A stretch of 64,000 bases of DNA from Ferirhizobium litorale. Lineage in GTDB: Bacteria; Pseudomonadota; Alphaproteobacteria; Rhizobiales; Rhizobiaceae. How positions within the stretch are numbered: position 1 is the stretch's first letter; each line of letters begins with the position of its first letter. The notes beneath the pieces are model-generated. The model was not told where the DNA came from and made no database searches. It was given only the letters and a program-made list of their open reading frames with translations. The position numbers and the translations under genes were made by a program. The DNA lies in NCBI GenBank assembly GCA_030028905.1, contig JALDYZ010000018.1:20836-84835 (forward strand). The letters are read 5' to 3'. Positions 50,884 to 59,010 of the stretch are shown one piece after another.

Positions 50884-51864
50884 ATGACGGAGTGGCGGTA
50901 CTGGCTGAACGAACAGCGCGGAACCCTGATAGGGCTCGCGATCTTCCTCATGATGTTTGCCGTCTACATCGCCAATCACCCCGCAGGGCTGACGGCAAAT
51001 GTCGCCCAGACCGCCGCCAACAAGGGCGTGCTGCTGGCCTTCGTGGCGATGGCCCAGGCGCTGGTGGTGATCACTGCCGGGATCGACCTGTCGGTCGGCA
51101 TGATATTCATCCTCACCAATTGCCTGGCCTCCTGGATCGTCGTCGGATCGCCGCTGGCGACCACTGCCGGTGTCGTCGGCGTTCTCGCCGCCGGCATGCT
51201 GTGCGGCGCGATCAACGGCCTGCTTGTCATCTATGGCCGGCTGCAGCCGATCGTCGCGACCATCGCCACCGGTGCGGTCTATTTCGGCATTGCCCTTCTG
51301 CTGCGGCCTTTTCCCGGCGGCTCGGTCAATGAGGACCTGGCCGACGCCGTCACCGGCCGGCTTTTCGGCGTCGTTCCCGCAAGCCTCGTGCTGCTTGCCG
51401 CGGTGGTCCTTTTGGTCTGGATCCCGTTCCGCCGCTCGGTGGCCGGCCGGGCGGCCTATGCGGCCGGATCGTCAGAGCCGGCGGCCTTCATGTCCGGCAT
51501 GCCGCTGCGTCGCGGCAAGTTCGCCGCCTATACGGTTGCCGGCCTGTTTGCCGGCATGGGCGGCCTGTTCCTCACCTTCTTCACCTATACCGGCGAAGCC
51601 GCCTATGCGAGCGGCGGCGGCTATACGCTGTGGTCGATTGCCGCTGTCGTTCTGGGCGGCGTGTCGCTCTATGGCGGCAGGGGAAGCGCGGTCGGGGCCA
51701 TCTTCGGCGCATTCGCGGCGCGAACGACCGGCGACATGCTGTTCGTCTTCGACGTCGACCCGCTCTGGCAACCGCTGCTGCAGGGGGTCGTTCTGCTGAT
51801 CGCCGTCAGCATCGGCGCCGCCGGCCTGCTGCGCGTCCGCAATCGGCTGGAGTGGTTCAGATGA
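50884..51864 (+). CDS. sugar ABC transporter permease 1 (RbsC type)
   Basis: The 326-residue integral membrane protein has about 8-10 hydrophobic segments and the CUT2 permease pattern, including ALVVITAGIDLSVGMIFIL, and VAGRAAYAAGSSEPAAFMSGM before the segment GLFAGMGGLFLTFFT. It forms a channel with the second permease. The ATG at 50884 has GGAGG 9 bases upstream and is one base after the ATPase stop. Its last codon overlaps the next gene (ATGA). Confidence 0.93.
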   Translation: MTEWRYWLNEQRGTLIGLAIFLMMFAVYIANHPAGLTANVAQTAANKGVLLAFVAMAQALVVITAGIDLSVGMIFILTNCLASWIVVGSPLATTAGVVGVLAAGMLCGAINGLLVIYGRLQPIVATIATGAVYFGIALLLRPFPGGSVNEDLADAVTGRLFGVVPASLVLLAAVVLLVWIPFRRSVAGRAAYAAGSSEPAAFMSGMPLRRGKFAAYTVAGLFAGMGGLFLTFFTYTGEAAYASGGGYTLWSIAAVVLGGVSLYGGRGSAVGAIFGAFAARTTGDMLFVFDVDPLWQPLLQGVVLLIAVSIGAAGLLRVRNRLEWFR

Positions 51865-52853
51865 GCGAGACCTCAGAGGGACCCGTGGCGATGCGCACCC
51901 GTCTCCCCCAAGCCTTTCGTCGCGTCGACCGCGCCGTCCTCACCGCCTTCGGCTGCATCCTGCTGCTGCTCTTCATCGGCAGCCTCTATTCGAGCAACTT
52001 CTTGTCGCTCGACTATCTGCTGCAGCAGTTGAAGGTCGCCTCCTTCCTGGGCGTGGTCGCCGCCGGCATGATGCTGGTGATCCTGCTTGGCCATATCGAC
52101 CTCTCCGTGCCCTGGGTGATGACCACCGGAGCGATGATGGCCTGCGCCGCGGCCGGTTTCGGCACCCTGGGGCCGGCGCTAGCCATTCCGTTCGGCGTCG
52201 TTTGCGGCGCCCTGTTCGGCCTGGTGAACGGCCTTGCGGTGGCCTATCTGCGCATACCGTCGATGATCATCACGCTGGCGACCAATGTCGTCGCGCAGGG
52301 GCTGATGGTGCTCTACACGGGCGGGTTTTCGCCATCGGATTCGGCACCCGCAGCGGTGCGCTGGCTTGCCACCGGCCATGTCGTGCCGGGTGTGCCGAAT
52401 GCCATCCTCGTCTGGGCGTTGATCAGCGTCGCCATGGTGGTGCTGCTTTCGCGTACCTCCTACGGGCGGTCGATCTACGGCATCGGCAACAGCGAGCGTG
52501 CCGCCTATCTGTCCGGCGTCGACACCCGCCGCGTCGTCATGATCGCCTTCATTCTCTCCGGCGCGCTCAGCGCATTCGGCGGGGTGCTGCTGGCCGGCTA
52601 TGCCTCGAAGGCCGCACAGGCGATGGGCGATGCCTACCTGCTTCCGTCCATCGCGGCGGTCGTTCTCGGCGGCACGTCGATCCTCGGCGGCCGCGGTTCC
52701 TATCTGGGGACTGTTGCAGGTGTCATCCTGATCACATTGCTGCAGTCGATCCTGTCGGTCATGCAGATGCCGGAGGCGGGTCGCCAGATCGTCTACGGCG
52801 TGGTGATCATCGCCATGCTGCTGCTTTATGGCCGTACTCCCGCGAGCCGGTGA
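51861..52853 (+). CDS. sugar ABC transporter permease 2 (RbsC type)
   Basis: The 330-residue membrane protein has the same CUT2 permease layout: AAGMMLVILLGHIDLSVPWVM, then YGRSIYGIGNSERAAYLSGV and the closing LGGTSILGGRGSYLGTVAGV. Together with the first permease it makes a heterodimeric channel. Its ATG overlaps the stop of permease 1 (ATGA), so the two are translationally coupled. A longer frame upstream is only a shadow in the first permease gene. Confidence 0.93.
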   Translation: MSETSEGPVAMRTRLPQAFRRVDRAVLTAFGCILLLLFIGSLYSSNFLSLDYLLQQLKVASFLGVVAAGMMLVILLGHIDLSVPWVMTTGAMMACAAAGFGTLGPALAIPFGVVCGALFGLVNGLAVAYLRIPSMIITLATNVVAQGLMVLYTGGFSPSDSAPAAVRWLATGHVVPGVPNAILVWALISVAMVVLLSRTSYGRSIYGIGNSERAAYLSGVDTRRVVMIAFILSGALSAFGGVLLAGYASKAAQAMGDAYLLPSIAAVVLGGTSILGGRGSYLGTVAGVILITLLQSILSVMQMPEAGRQIVYGVVIIAMLLLYGRTPASR

Positions 52854-52859
52854 CGCACC

Positions 52860-53399
52860 ATGAGCCAGTCCCTGCATGGCAGTGCGCCGAACCCCGGGTC
52901 ACTCCCGAAGGCGGTCGTACTGATGGGCGTCGCGGGATGCGGCAAGACGACGATTGGCAAAAAGCTCGCCGCCGAACTCGGTTGGCGTTTCATCGAGGGG
53001 GACAGCTTGCATCCGCCGGAAAACATCGCACGCATTTCCGGCGGCCAACCGTTGCGCGATGCCGACCGCGCGGGATGGTTGGCCAAGATCGGAGCCGAGA
53101 TCGCGGCTTCGCTCCTGCGTGGAGAAAGCGTTATCGCCGCATGCTCCGCCCTGAAGCGCACCTATCGCGACCGGCTGCGCGGTTTCGCTCCTGCGCTGCA
53201 GATACTCTATCTCGAGATCGATCCGGAGGCAGCCTTCGCCCGCGTCCAGCGCCGGAAGGGGCACTTCATGCCCGCGAGCCTCGTCGACAGTCAGTTTGCC
53301 GACCTGATGCCGCCCGATCCGGACGAAAACGCGGTCGCGCTCGATGCCAAGCGAACGGTGGTCGAACTGGTGCAAGAGGCGGTTGCCCTGCTGCGCTGA
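52860..53399 (+). CDS. gntK: gluconokinase
   Basis: The 179-residue protein is a P-loop gluconate kinase: VLMGVAGCGKTTIGKKLAAE contains the Walker A motif; EGDSLHPPENIARISGGQPLRDADR is the characteristic gluconokinase region split as EGDSLHPPENI and PLRDADR; SALKRTYRDRLR and KGHFMPASLVDSQF follow. It phosphorylates gluconate to 6-phosphogluconate in the cytoplasm. It begins 6 bases after the second permease gene, as the last gene of the LacI-controlled operon. This is the best clue that the transported substrate is gluconate or is converted to it. Confidence 0.93.
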   Translation: MSQSLHGSAPNPGSLPKAVVLMGVAGCGKTTIGKKLAAELGWRFIEGDSLHPPENIARISGGQPLRDADRAGWLAKIGAEIAASLLRGESVIAACSALKRTYRDRLRGFAPALQILYLEIDPEAAFARVQRRKGHFMPASLVDSQFADLMPPDPDENAVALDAKRTVVELVQEAVALLR

Positions 53400-53611
53400 A
53401 GAACATGGCTTGGCTACGGTCAACGATCCAAGTCGTTTCCAATGCTTGTGCTCCAGCGAGGTCTGAGGGAAAGTGCGCAGGCTGGCGCGTGACTGGCAGC
53501 GTCGCATCCGACTTCACAGACGTGCATCGTTCCATTTATCGAAGTAGATTTTCCGCTTTTTTGGTGCCGGCCGATCGGCTGGTCACCGGATGGCAGGGGC
53601 AGGGAGATTGC

Positions 53612-54817
53612 ATGACGGCGCTACAGGTTCCGGGATTTCTCACCTTCACGATTTCGATCATCGTTTTCTTTGCCGGCACTGCCATCAACCGTTCTGTACC
53701 GGCCCTCTCGAGAATGAACATACCGGAAGCGGTGACGGGAGGCCTTCTCGCGGCCCTCGCGACGCTGGCGGTCTACGAATTTCTGGATATCGGCATCAGT
53801 TTTGCGCTCGGGGCGCGCGACATGCTGCTCCTCTATTTCTTCACCGGGATCGGCCTCAATGCACGCTGGAGCGACCTCATCTCCGGCGGCAAGCCGTTCG
53901 TGGTCCTGCTGACACTGACCCTTGTGTTCCTCGTCCTGCAGAACGTCATCGCCATCGGTGCCACGAGCATGCTGGGTCTGTCGGATGGCGTGTCGATCCT
54001 CCTGGGGTCGGTATCTCTTATCGGCGGGCACGGCACCACGATTGCCTGGGCCCCGCACATTGCCAGCCGCTTCGGGCTCGACAACGCGCTCGAGATCGGC
54101 ATCGCCAGCGCCACGCTCGGCCTCGTGCTGGCAAGCCTCGTTGGTGGCCCGGTTGCGCGATTCCTGATCACGCGCGACAAACTGACTGGATCGCGTGACG
54201 AGACGCTGACGATCGGACTCTCCGAGTCTGCAACCGAACGGAGTGACGACGAAGTCAGCTATGTCAGCCTGCTGCGCACCTTGCTGGTGATGAACGTCGC
54301 CATCCTTATCGGCTATGCGTTGCACGAGCTGGTGGAGGAAACCGGCATCAAGCTGCCGCTCTTCGTGGTCTGCCTGCTGACGGCGATCGTGCTCACCAAC
54401 ACCGTTCCGCTGCTGCTGCCGAAGATCCCGTGGCCGACGCGCAGCCGCGCGCTGTCGCTGGTCTCGGACCTGTCGCTCAATGTGTTCCTGTCGATGTCGT
54501 TGATGAGCATGCAGCTGTGGACGCTCGGCGGGCTCGGACCGGCCCTGCTGATCGTGCTGGGCATACAGACGATCGCGACCGTCGCCTATATCGTATTCGC
54601 GGTCTATCCAGCGATGGGGCGCAGCTACGATGCCGCTGTCATCTCCGCCGGCTTCAGCGGGATCTCGCTCGGGGCGACGCCGACCGCCATCGCCAACATG
54701 ACGGCCGTGACCAAGATCCACGGGGCCGCACCGGTGGCCTTCATCATCCTGCCGCTCGTTTCCGCCTTCTTCATCGACATTGCCAACGCCGCGGTTATCG
54801 GTTTCCTCGTTCGGTGA
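53612..54817 (+). CDS. gltS: sodium/glutamate symporter (GltS family)
   Basis: The 401-residue inner-membrane protein belongs to the GltS family, with two inverted halves of about five helices each. Hallmarks are the two pore segments LIGGHGTTIAWAPHI and FSGISLGATPTAIANM. It takes up glutamate with Na+. The true start is the ATG at 53612 (AGGGAG 5 bases upstream). The gene is 212 bases after gluconokinase and has its own upstream region, so it is not part of that operon. Confidence 0.92.
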   Translation: MTALQVPGFLTFTISIIVFFAGTAINRSVPALSRMNIPEAVTGGLLAALATLAVYEFLDIGISFALGARDMLLLYFFTGIGLNARWSDLISGGKPFVVLLTLTLVFLVLQNVIAIGATSMLGLSDGVSILLGSVSLIGGHGTTIAWAPHIASRFGLDNALEIGIASATLGLVLASLVGGPVARFLITRDKLTGSRDETLTIGLSESATERSDDEVSYVSLLRTLLVMNVAILIGYALHELVEETGIKLPLFVVCLLTAIVLTNTVPLLLPKIPWPTRSRALSLVSDLSLNVFLSMSLMSMQLWTLGGLGPALLIVLGIQTIATVAYIVFAVYPAMGRSYDAAVISAGFSGISLGATPTAIANMTAVTKIHGAAPVAFIILPLVSAFFIDIANAAVIGFLVR

Positions 54818-54922
54818 CGAACTGACTGTCATCGCATATCACGGAAGTGTGACGACCGCTGCTGTACCGGCGGCGCACCCTTCCGCGAAGCTGTGTTACA
54901 TTTTTCGCCGATAGCACGAGCA

Positions 54923-55717
54923 ATGATCGGATTGATGATGTTCAAGGCGCTTGTGATGCTCATGTCTCTCGCTGCGACCTCGACAACCGCCGCGCAGGCC
55001 AGCCGGAACGAGGTCGACGTAAAGCTGGTCCTCGCCGTCGATGTCTCCCGGTCCATGGACTACGAGGAAATGCGCATCCAGCGCGAGGGCTATGTCGAAG
55101 CTATCAAGCATCGCGAGTTCATCAATGCCGTGCGCAACGGCCTCACCGGGCGCATCGCCATCAGTTATTTCGAGTGGGCAGGGTTTGCGATGCCCGAATC
55201 CGCCATCGACTGGCAGGTGATCGAGACCGAACAGGATGCGATCGACTTTGCCAACAAGCTCGAGGAGCGCCCGCTGAATTTCCAGCGCCGCACATCGATT
55301 TCCTCGGCGATCGCGGAAGGTGCGGCAATGATCGTCTCCAGCCCCTATCGCGGGTCGCGGGAAGTGATCGATGTATCCGGTGACGGCACGAACAATTCCG
55401 GCAACCCGGTTGCGCCGGCCCGCGACAAGGCGGTCGAAGCAGGCATCGTCATCAACGGGCTTGCACTCATGCTGCGTCCTTCCGGAGCGCCGGGCGGTCT
55501 CGACAAGTACTATGCCGATTGCGTGATCGGCGGCCCCGGCTCCTTCGTGTTGCCGGTCCACAAGATCGAGGATTTCGCCATTGCCGTTCGCCGCAAGCTT
55601 GTGCTGGAGATCAGTGGACTTGTTCCGCCTGCGACGGTGCACAAGGTTGCGTTGGGCCGACCGGCAGTGGATTGCATGGTCGGCGAGAGGCAATGGCAGG
55701 ACTTGTTCGACCGGTGA
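54923..55717 (+). CDS. DUF1194 von Willebrand A-type secreted protein
   Basis: The 264-residue protein has a signal peptide (about 1-25, ending TAAQA) and a vWA-like domain of the DUF1194 family: VKLVLAVDVSRSMDYEEM with the DxSxS metal-adhesion motif, ISYFEWAG, and VIDVSGDGTNNSG. It is probably periplasmic and binds a divalent metal. The start is uncertain: ATG at 54923 is chosen, with a close alternative at 54938; neither has a strong ribosome-binding site. Function unknown. Confidence 0.85.
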   Translation: MIGLMMFKALVMLMSLAATSTTAAQASRNEVDVKLVLAVDVSRSMDYEEMRIQREGYVEAIKHREFINAVRNGLTGRIAISYFEWAGFAMPESAIDWQVIETEQDAIDFANKLEERPLNFQRRTSISSAIAEGAAMIVSSPYRGSREVIDVSGDGTNNSGNPVAPARDKAVEAGIVINGLALMLRPSGAPGGLDKYYADCVIGGPGSFVLPVHKIEDFAIAVRRKLVLEISGLVPPATVHKVALGRPAVDCMVGERQWQDLFDR

Positions 55718-55746
55718 TCGAATGGTCGGTTCGTTGTTCGCTGGCC

Positions 55747-55914
55747 CTAGGCGTTCCGCCTCTCGCTCCACAACAGGAAGCCGCCGATGGCAAGCGAAGC
55801 CAGGGCAATCAGCCAGAATTTCATCGATGCGCCGGAAACCAGCAGGTAGACAAACCCGATGGCGCCGCCGGCAGCCAGAAAGGCGCCAAGCGCCAATGCA
55901 ATGATCCTGCTCAT
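55747..55914 (-). CDS. 55-residue two-helix membrane protein
   Basis: The frame reads MSRIIALALGAFLAAGGAIG and continues to the C-terminus LLWSERRNA. It has two hydrophobic helices (about 4-25 and 33-49) and a positively charged end. GAGG lies 3 bases before the ATG. Codon use is good, with consistently GC-rich third positions. I know no named family; small proteins of this type are common in rhizobia. It converges with the DUF1194 gene with a 29-base gap. Confidence 0.65.
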   Translation of the reverse strand: MSRIIALALGAFLAAGGAIGFVYLLVSGASMKFWLIALASLAIGGFLLWSERRNA

Positions 55915-56022
55915 CGTCCTCGTCCGAAAAGGTCGCCTGTCGTGCAGCCTAGCTGGGACACAGGATAATACAATCCACCAAAAGGCGTTCTCGTCGATGC
56001 GTTCCGCCGGGCGGCAGGCAGG

Positions 56023-58680
56023 TCATAGCAGGAAATATCCCTTCTGGAAGTTCAGGGCGTCATCGAAATGGATTGCGAAATCCGCCTTGCCGTCGCCGTT
56101 CACGTCTCCGAAGATGAGCGTATCCGACGCGCTCTTTTCGCTACGCAGTTCCCCGGCCTTGCCGCTGAAAGCAGCCGTGCCGATGAAGTCGAAGGCCTGG
56201 TTGCCGGCGACTTTGGTATTGGCATCTATCGCAACGAGGTCGACGACGTCGCCCTGGCCGCGGTTGAAGTCGAAAATGCTGTCGCGTCCCGAGGCTGCCA
56301 CTTTCGATTCCCCGAGCGCCTTGAAGATGAACATGTCCGGGCCGTTGCCGCCATAGAGATCATCCGCACCGGTTCCGCCCACAAGCCTGTCGGACGCGCC
56401 GCCACCGTAGAGAGTGTCGTTGCCCGCGTCGCCGTTGAGGCGGTCATTGCCCAGCAGGCCATGGATCTGGTCCTTGCCGCTGCCCCCGGAGATGATGTCG
56501 TTGCCTGCCGTGCCGTACAGCACTTCGTTGATCGTGTCGTCGTTGACGATCGAGGCGATCCCGGTCGCACCCAGGGTGCCGTTCTTGATCACGGCCTTGG
56601 GCGTAAGTACCAAGGAGAACGCTTCCCTACCCTCGAGCGCCTGGTCGCCGATGATTTCAACCTGCACGGTGGCGACCGTCTGCCCGGCTAGGAATTTTAC
56701 CGTACCCGCCTCGGCGACGTAGTCCGACCCTGCCTTGGCCGTGCCGTTCGCGGTCTTGTATGCCAGGGTGAGGTCAGCCGTATGCGGCTGGGAAAGATGC
56801 ACTTCGAAGACGGCAAGTTTCTTGCCGCTATTTCCTTCAGTGATCTCGACGTCGGATACGAACAGGCCGAGATTGGCTCCGCCGCCGTCCTCGTCGCGAA
56901 TGACGCCAATCGTCTGCGCCGTCTTCTCGCCGCCGGCAAATGCCGCGCCTTTGGCGTTGGACAGTTTCAGCAGGAAGGACTCATCGACCTCGTCGACCTG
57001 ATCGCCATAGGTCTTGAGTGTGATCAGGCCGCTCGTCTTGCCGGCGGCGATGGTGAGCGTTCCGGCTCCGAGCCCGCTCCAGAAGTCGTCCGTGCCGGCG
57101 GTTTCCGGAGACAGCTGATAGTCGATGGTGACATCGTTCGTCGCTGCCTTGGACAGTCGCACGACGAAGCTGACAAACGGACCCCCGCTGCCGCTGTTGT
57201 TCTCCAGCACATCCGGGCGCTCCACCGAGATGATCGGCAGCCGGCTGGTGTCGTTGTCGAGAATTGTTGCGATACCGGTCGAGGCGCTGGTCAGGTTCTT
57301 GATCTCGGAAGTCGGGGTGAGCACCAGCGAGAAGAACTCGTTGAGCTCCTTCGCAGTATCGCCCTTTATGGCCACCTCGACCGTCGCCATCGTCTGCCCC
57401 GCAAGGAATTTCACATTTCCGGACTTGGCCACATAGTCCGAGCCCGCGAGCGCCGAGCCGTTGACCGTCTTGTATGCGAAGGTGAGGTCGGTATCGAAGG
57501 CACGGGAGAGGTTGATCTCGAATGTCGCGGTCTTCGTTCCGCTGTTGCTTTCGGCGACTTTCGTGTTCGATACGAAGAGCGAAAGATTGGAGCCTCCGCC
57601 GTCATCGTCCTGAATGACGCCGAGCGCCGACAGGGTGTTGACACCGCCGGCGAGCTTCGCACCCTTGGCGTTGAACAGATCGAGCCAGAAGCTCTCATCG
57701 ACCTCGTCGACCTGGTCGCCGTAGGTTTTCAGCGTGATGAGCCCGGTGGTCTCGCCTGCCGCGATGGTCAGCGTCCCGGTACCGATCCCGCTCCAGAAAT
57801 CGGATTCGACTGCCGTGCCGGGACGGGCCCGGTACTCGACGCTGACGTCCTCGTCGAAGGCGCGCGACAGGGTAACCGCGAATGTCACGAACGGCCCGCC
57901 ACTGCCGCTGTTGTTCTCCACGACCTCGACCTGGTCGACCGAAATCGTCGGCATTGCCGATCCGCCCGCATCATCGTCGAGGATACGCGCAATGCCCGTC
58001 GAGCCCAGCGTACCGTTCTTGATGTCTGCCGTGGGAGTCACCACCAGGGAGAAAAACTCGCTGGCCTCGACCAGCTGGTCGCCCTTGATCTGTATGTCGA
58101 TAGTCGCCTGCGTCTGCCCGGCAAGAAATGTGACCGTCCCGTTCTGGGCGGAGAAATCGGTTCCTGCCTTTGCTGATCCTCCCACCGTCCTGAAGGAAAG
58201 GGTGAGATCCTGGGCCTGCGCCTGGGAAAGATGAACTTCGAAAGTCGCGGTGCGGGTGCCCGCATTTCCCTCCCGGATCACCGCGTCCGACACGAAGAGG
58301 GAGAGGTTCGATCCGCCACCGTCATTGTCCTGGATCGCCCCGATGGCGCGGATTGCGTTTTGCCCGTTCGCGAACTGGCCCCCTTTGGCGTTGAAGAGTT
58401 CTATCCAGTAGGATTCATCGACTTCGTCGAGTTGGTCGCCATAGCTCTTGAGCGTGATCAGCCCCGTGGTTTGGCCGGCCGGGATCGTCAGCGTCGAAAT
58501 GCCGGTGCCGCTCCAGAAGTCGGCATCAACCGCGGTGCCCATTATGCTGCGGTAGCTGATAGTGACGTCCTCATCGGAGGGCTCGGAAAGCGTGACGGTG
58601 AAGCTGACGAAGTCTCCGCCGCTACCGCTGTTGTTTTCCAGGACATCGGCTCGTTCAATCGAAATGAAGGGAGTGGCCAT
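56023..58680 (-). CDS. secreted Calx-beta / RTX repeat protein
   Basis: The 885-residue acidic protein has no classical signal peptide. Residues 6-719 are six Calx-beta-type domains arranged as three tandem copies of a two-domain unit of about 239 residues (each starts near DVLENNSGSGG and contains YGDQVDEVDES). Residues about 722-780 carry RTX nonapeptide repeats (GTAGNDIISGGSG, GLLGNDRLNGDAGNDTLYGG), which bind calcium. The C-terminal ~105 residues (DMFIFKALGES to QKGYFLL) resemble the serralysin-type secretion domain. It should leave the cell through a type I secretion system, which is not in this window. Likely an adhesin-like or surface protein; no enzymatic domain is seen. Confidence 0.88.
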   Translation of the reverse strand: MATPFISIERADVLENNSGSGGDFVSFTVTLSEPSDEDVTISYRSIMGTAVDADFWSGTGISTLTIPAGQTTGLITLKSYGDQLDEVDESYWIELFNAKGGQFANGQNAIRAIGAIQDNDGGGSNLSLFVSDAVIREGNAGTRTATFEVHLSQAQAQDLTLSFRTVGGSAKAGTDFSAQNGTVTFLAGQTQATIDIQIKGDQLVEASEFFSLVVTPTADIKNGTLGSTGIARILDDDAGGSAMPTISVDQVEVVENNSGSGGPFVTFAVTLSRAFDEDVSVEYRARPGTAVESDFWSGIGTGTLTIAAGETTGLITLKTYGDQVDEVDESFWLDLFNAKGAKLAGGVNTLSALGVIQDDDGGGSNLSLFVSNTKVAESNSGTKTATFEINLSRAFDTDLTFAYKTVNGSALAGSDYVAKSGNVKFLAGQTMATVEVAIKGDTAKELNEFFSLVLTPTSEIKNLTSASTGIATILDNDTSRLPIISVERPDVLENNSGSGGPFVSFVVRLSKAATNDVTIDYQLSPETAGTDDFWSGLGAGTLTIAAGKTSGLITLKTYGDQVDEVDESFLLKLSNAKGAAFAGGEKTAQTIGVIRDEDGGGANLGLFVSDVEITEGNSGKKLAVFEVHLSQPHTADLTLAYKTANGTAKAGSDYVAEAGTVKFLAGQTVATVQVEIIGDQALEGREAFSLVLTPKAVIKNGTLGATGIASIVNDDTINEVLYGTAGNDIISGGSGKDQIHGLLGNDRLNGDAGNDTLYGGGASDRLVGGTGADDLYGGNGPDMFIFKALGESKVAASGRDSIFDFNRGQGDVVDLVAIDANTKVAGNQAFDFIGTAAFSGKAGELRSEKSASDTLIFGDVNGDGKADFAIHFDDALNFQKGYFLL
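56524..57228 (-). repeat. intragenic repeat unit 3 (residues 485-719)
   Basis: Third copy of the about 715-base unit encoding two Calx-beta domains, beginning with ISVERPDVLENNSGSGGP. It is most diverged in its second half. Confidence 0.7.
57229..57945 (-). repeat. intragenic repeat unit 2 (residues 246-484)
   Basis: Second copy of the two-domain Calx-beta unit, beginning with ISVDQVEVVENNSGSGGP. Confidence 0.7.
57949..58665 (-). repeat. intragenic repeat unit 1 (residues 6-244)
   Basis: First copy of the two-domain unit, beginning with ISIERADVLENNSGSGGD. Units 1-3 are strongly similar at protein level and recognisably similar in DNA. Confidence 0.7.
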
Positions 58681-59010
58681 GGTGCACCCATCTGCTCTGA
58701 AGCGAAGCGCTCATATGAAGCAGTGCGTCGAAATGGCACAACTGACCTTATTGGACAGCAGTGCGGGCCGCAAGACGCACAATCAGCGAGATATCATCCC
58801 GATGCATGCGTGGTATTGCGACAACCTGACCGAAAGTCCGTGACCATAGTACAATGCCGCGTGGAAAGGATCTTGCCGGCAGCGTATCCGGGGGTGCGCG
58901 GCTACCGATGGCGCGTCCGTTTTGCTCCACGCCGCAGACGAAGCTTTGTCGGGGTCGTTGCTGCTGCAAGATACCGACCTGATCGACGCCCCCAGCTCAG
59001 AAGGCAGACC
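58681..59010. promoter_or_regulatory. divergent control region with predicted promoter
   Basis: This 330-base region separates the RTX gene from the SerC-SerA-like fusion gene. On the plus strand CTGACC (58826-58831) and TACAAT (58850-58855) with an 18-base spacer could form the fusion gene's promoter, giving a leader of about 150 bases. A 42-codon frame beginning at 58715 has no ribosome-binding site and is not called. Confidence 0.4.

Noticed and set aside
52202..53611. Long plus-strand frame continuous with gltS
   Set aside because: It is the shadow of the second permease and gluconokinase genes in another frame; gltS has its own ribosome-binding site at 53612.
58231..59010. N-terminal extension of the SerC-SerA-like protein
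   Set aside because: It is antisense to the start of the RTX gene, and a good ribosome-binding site precedes the ATG at 59011.
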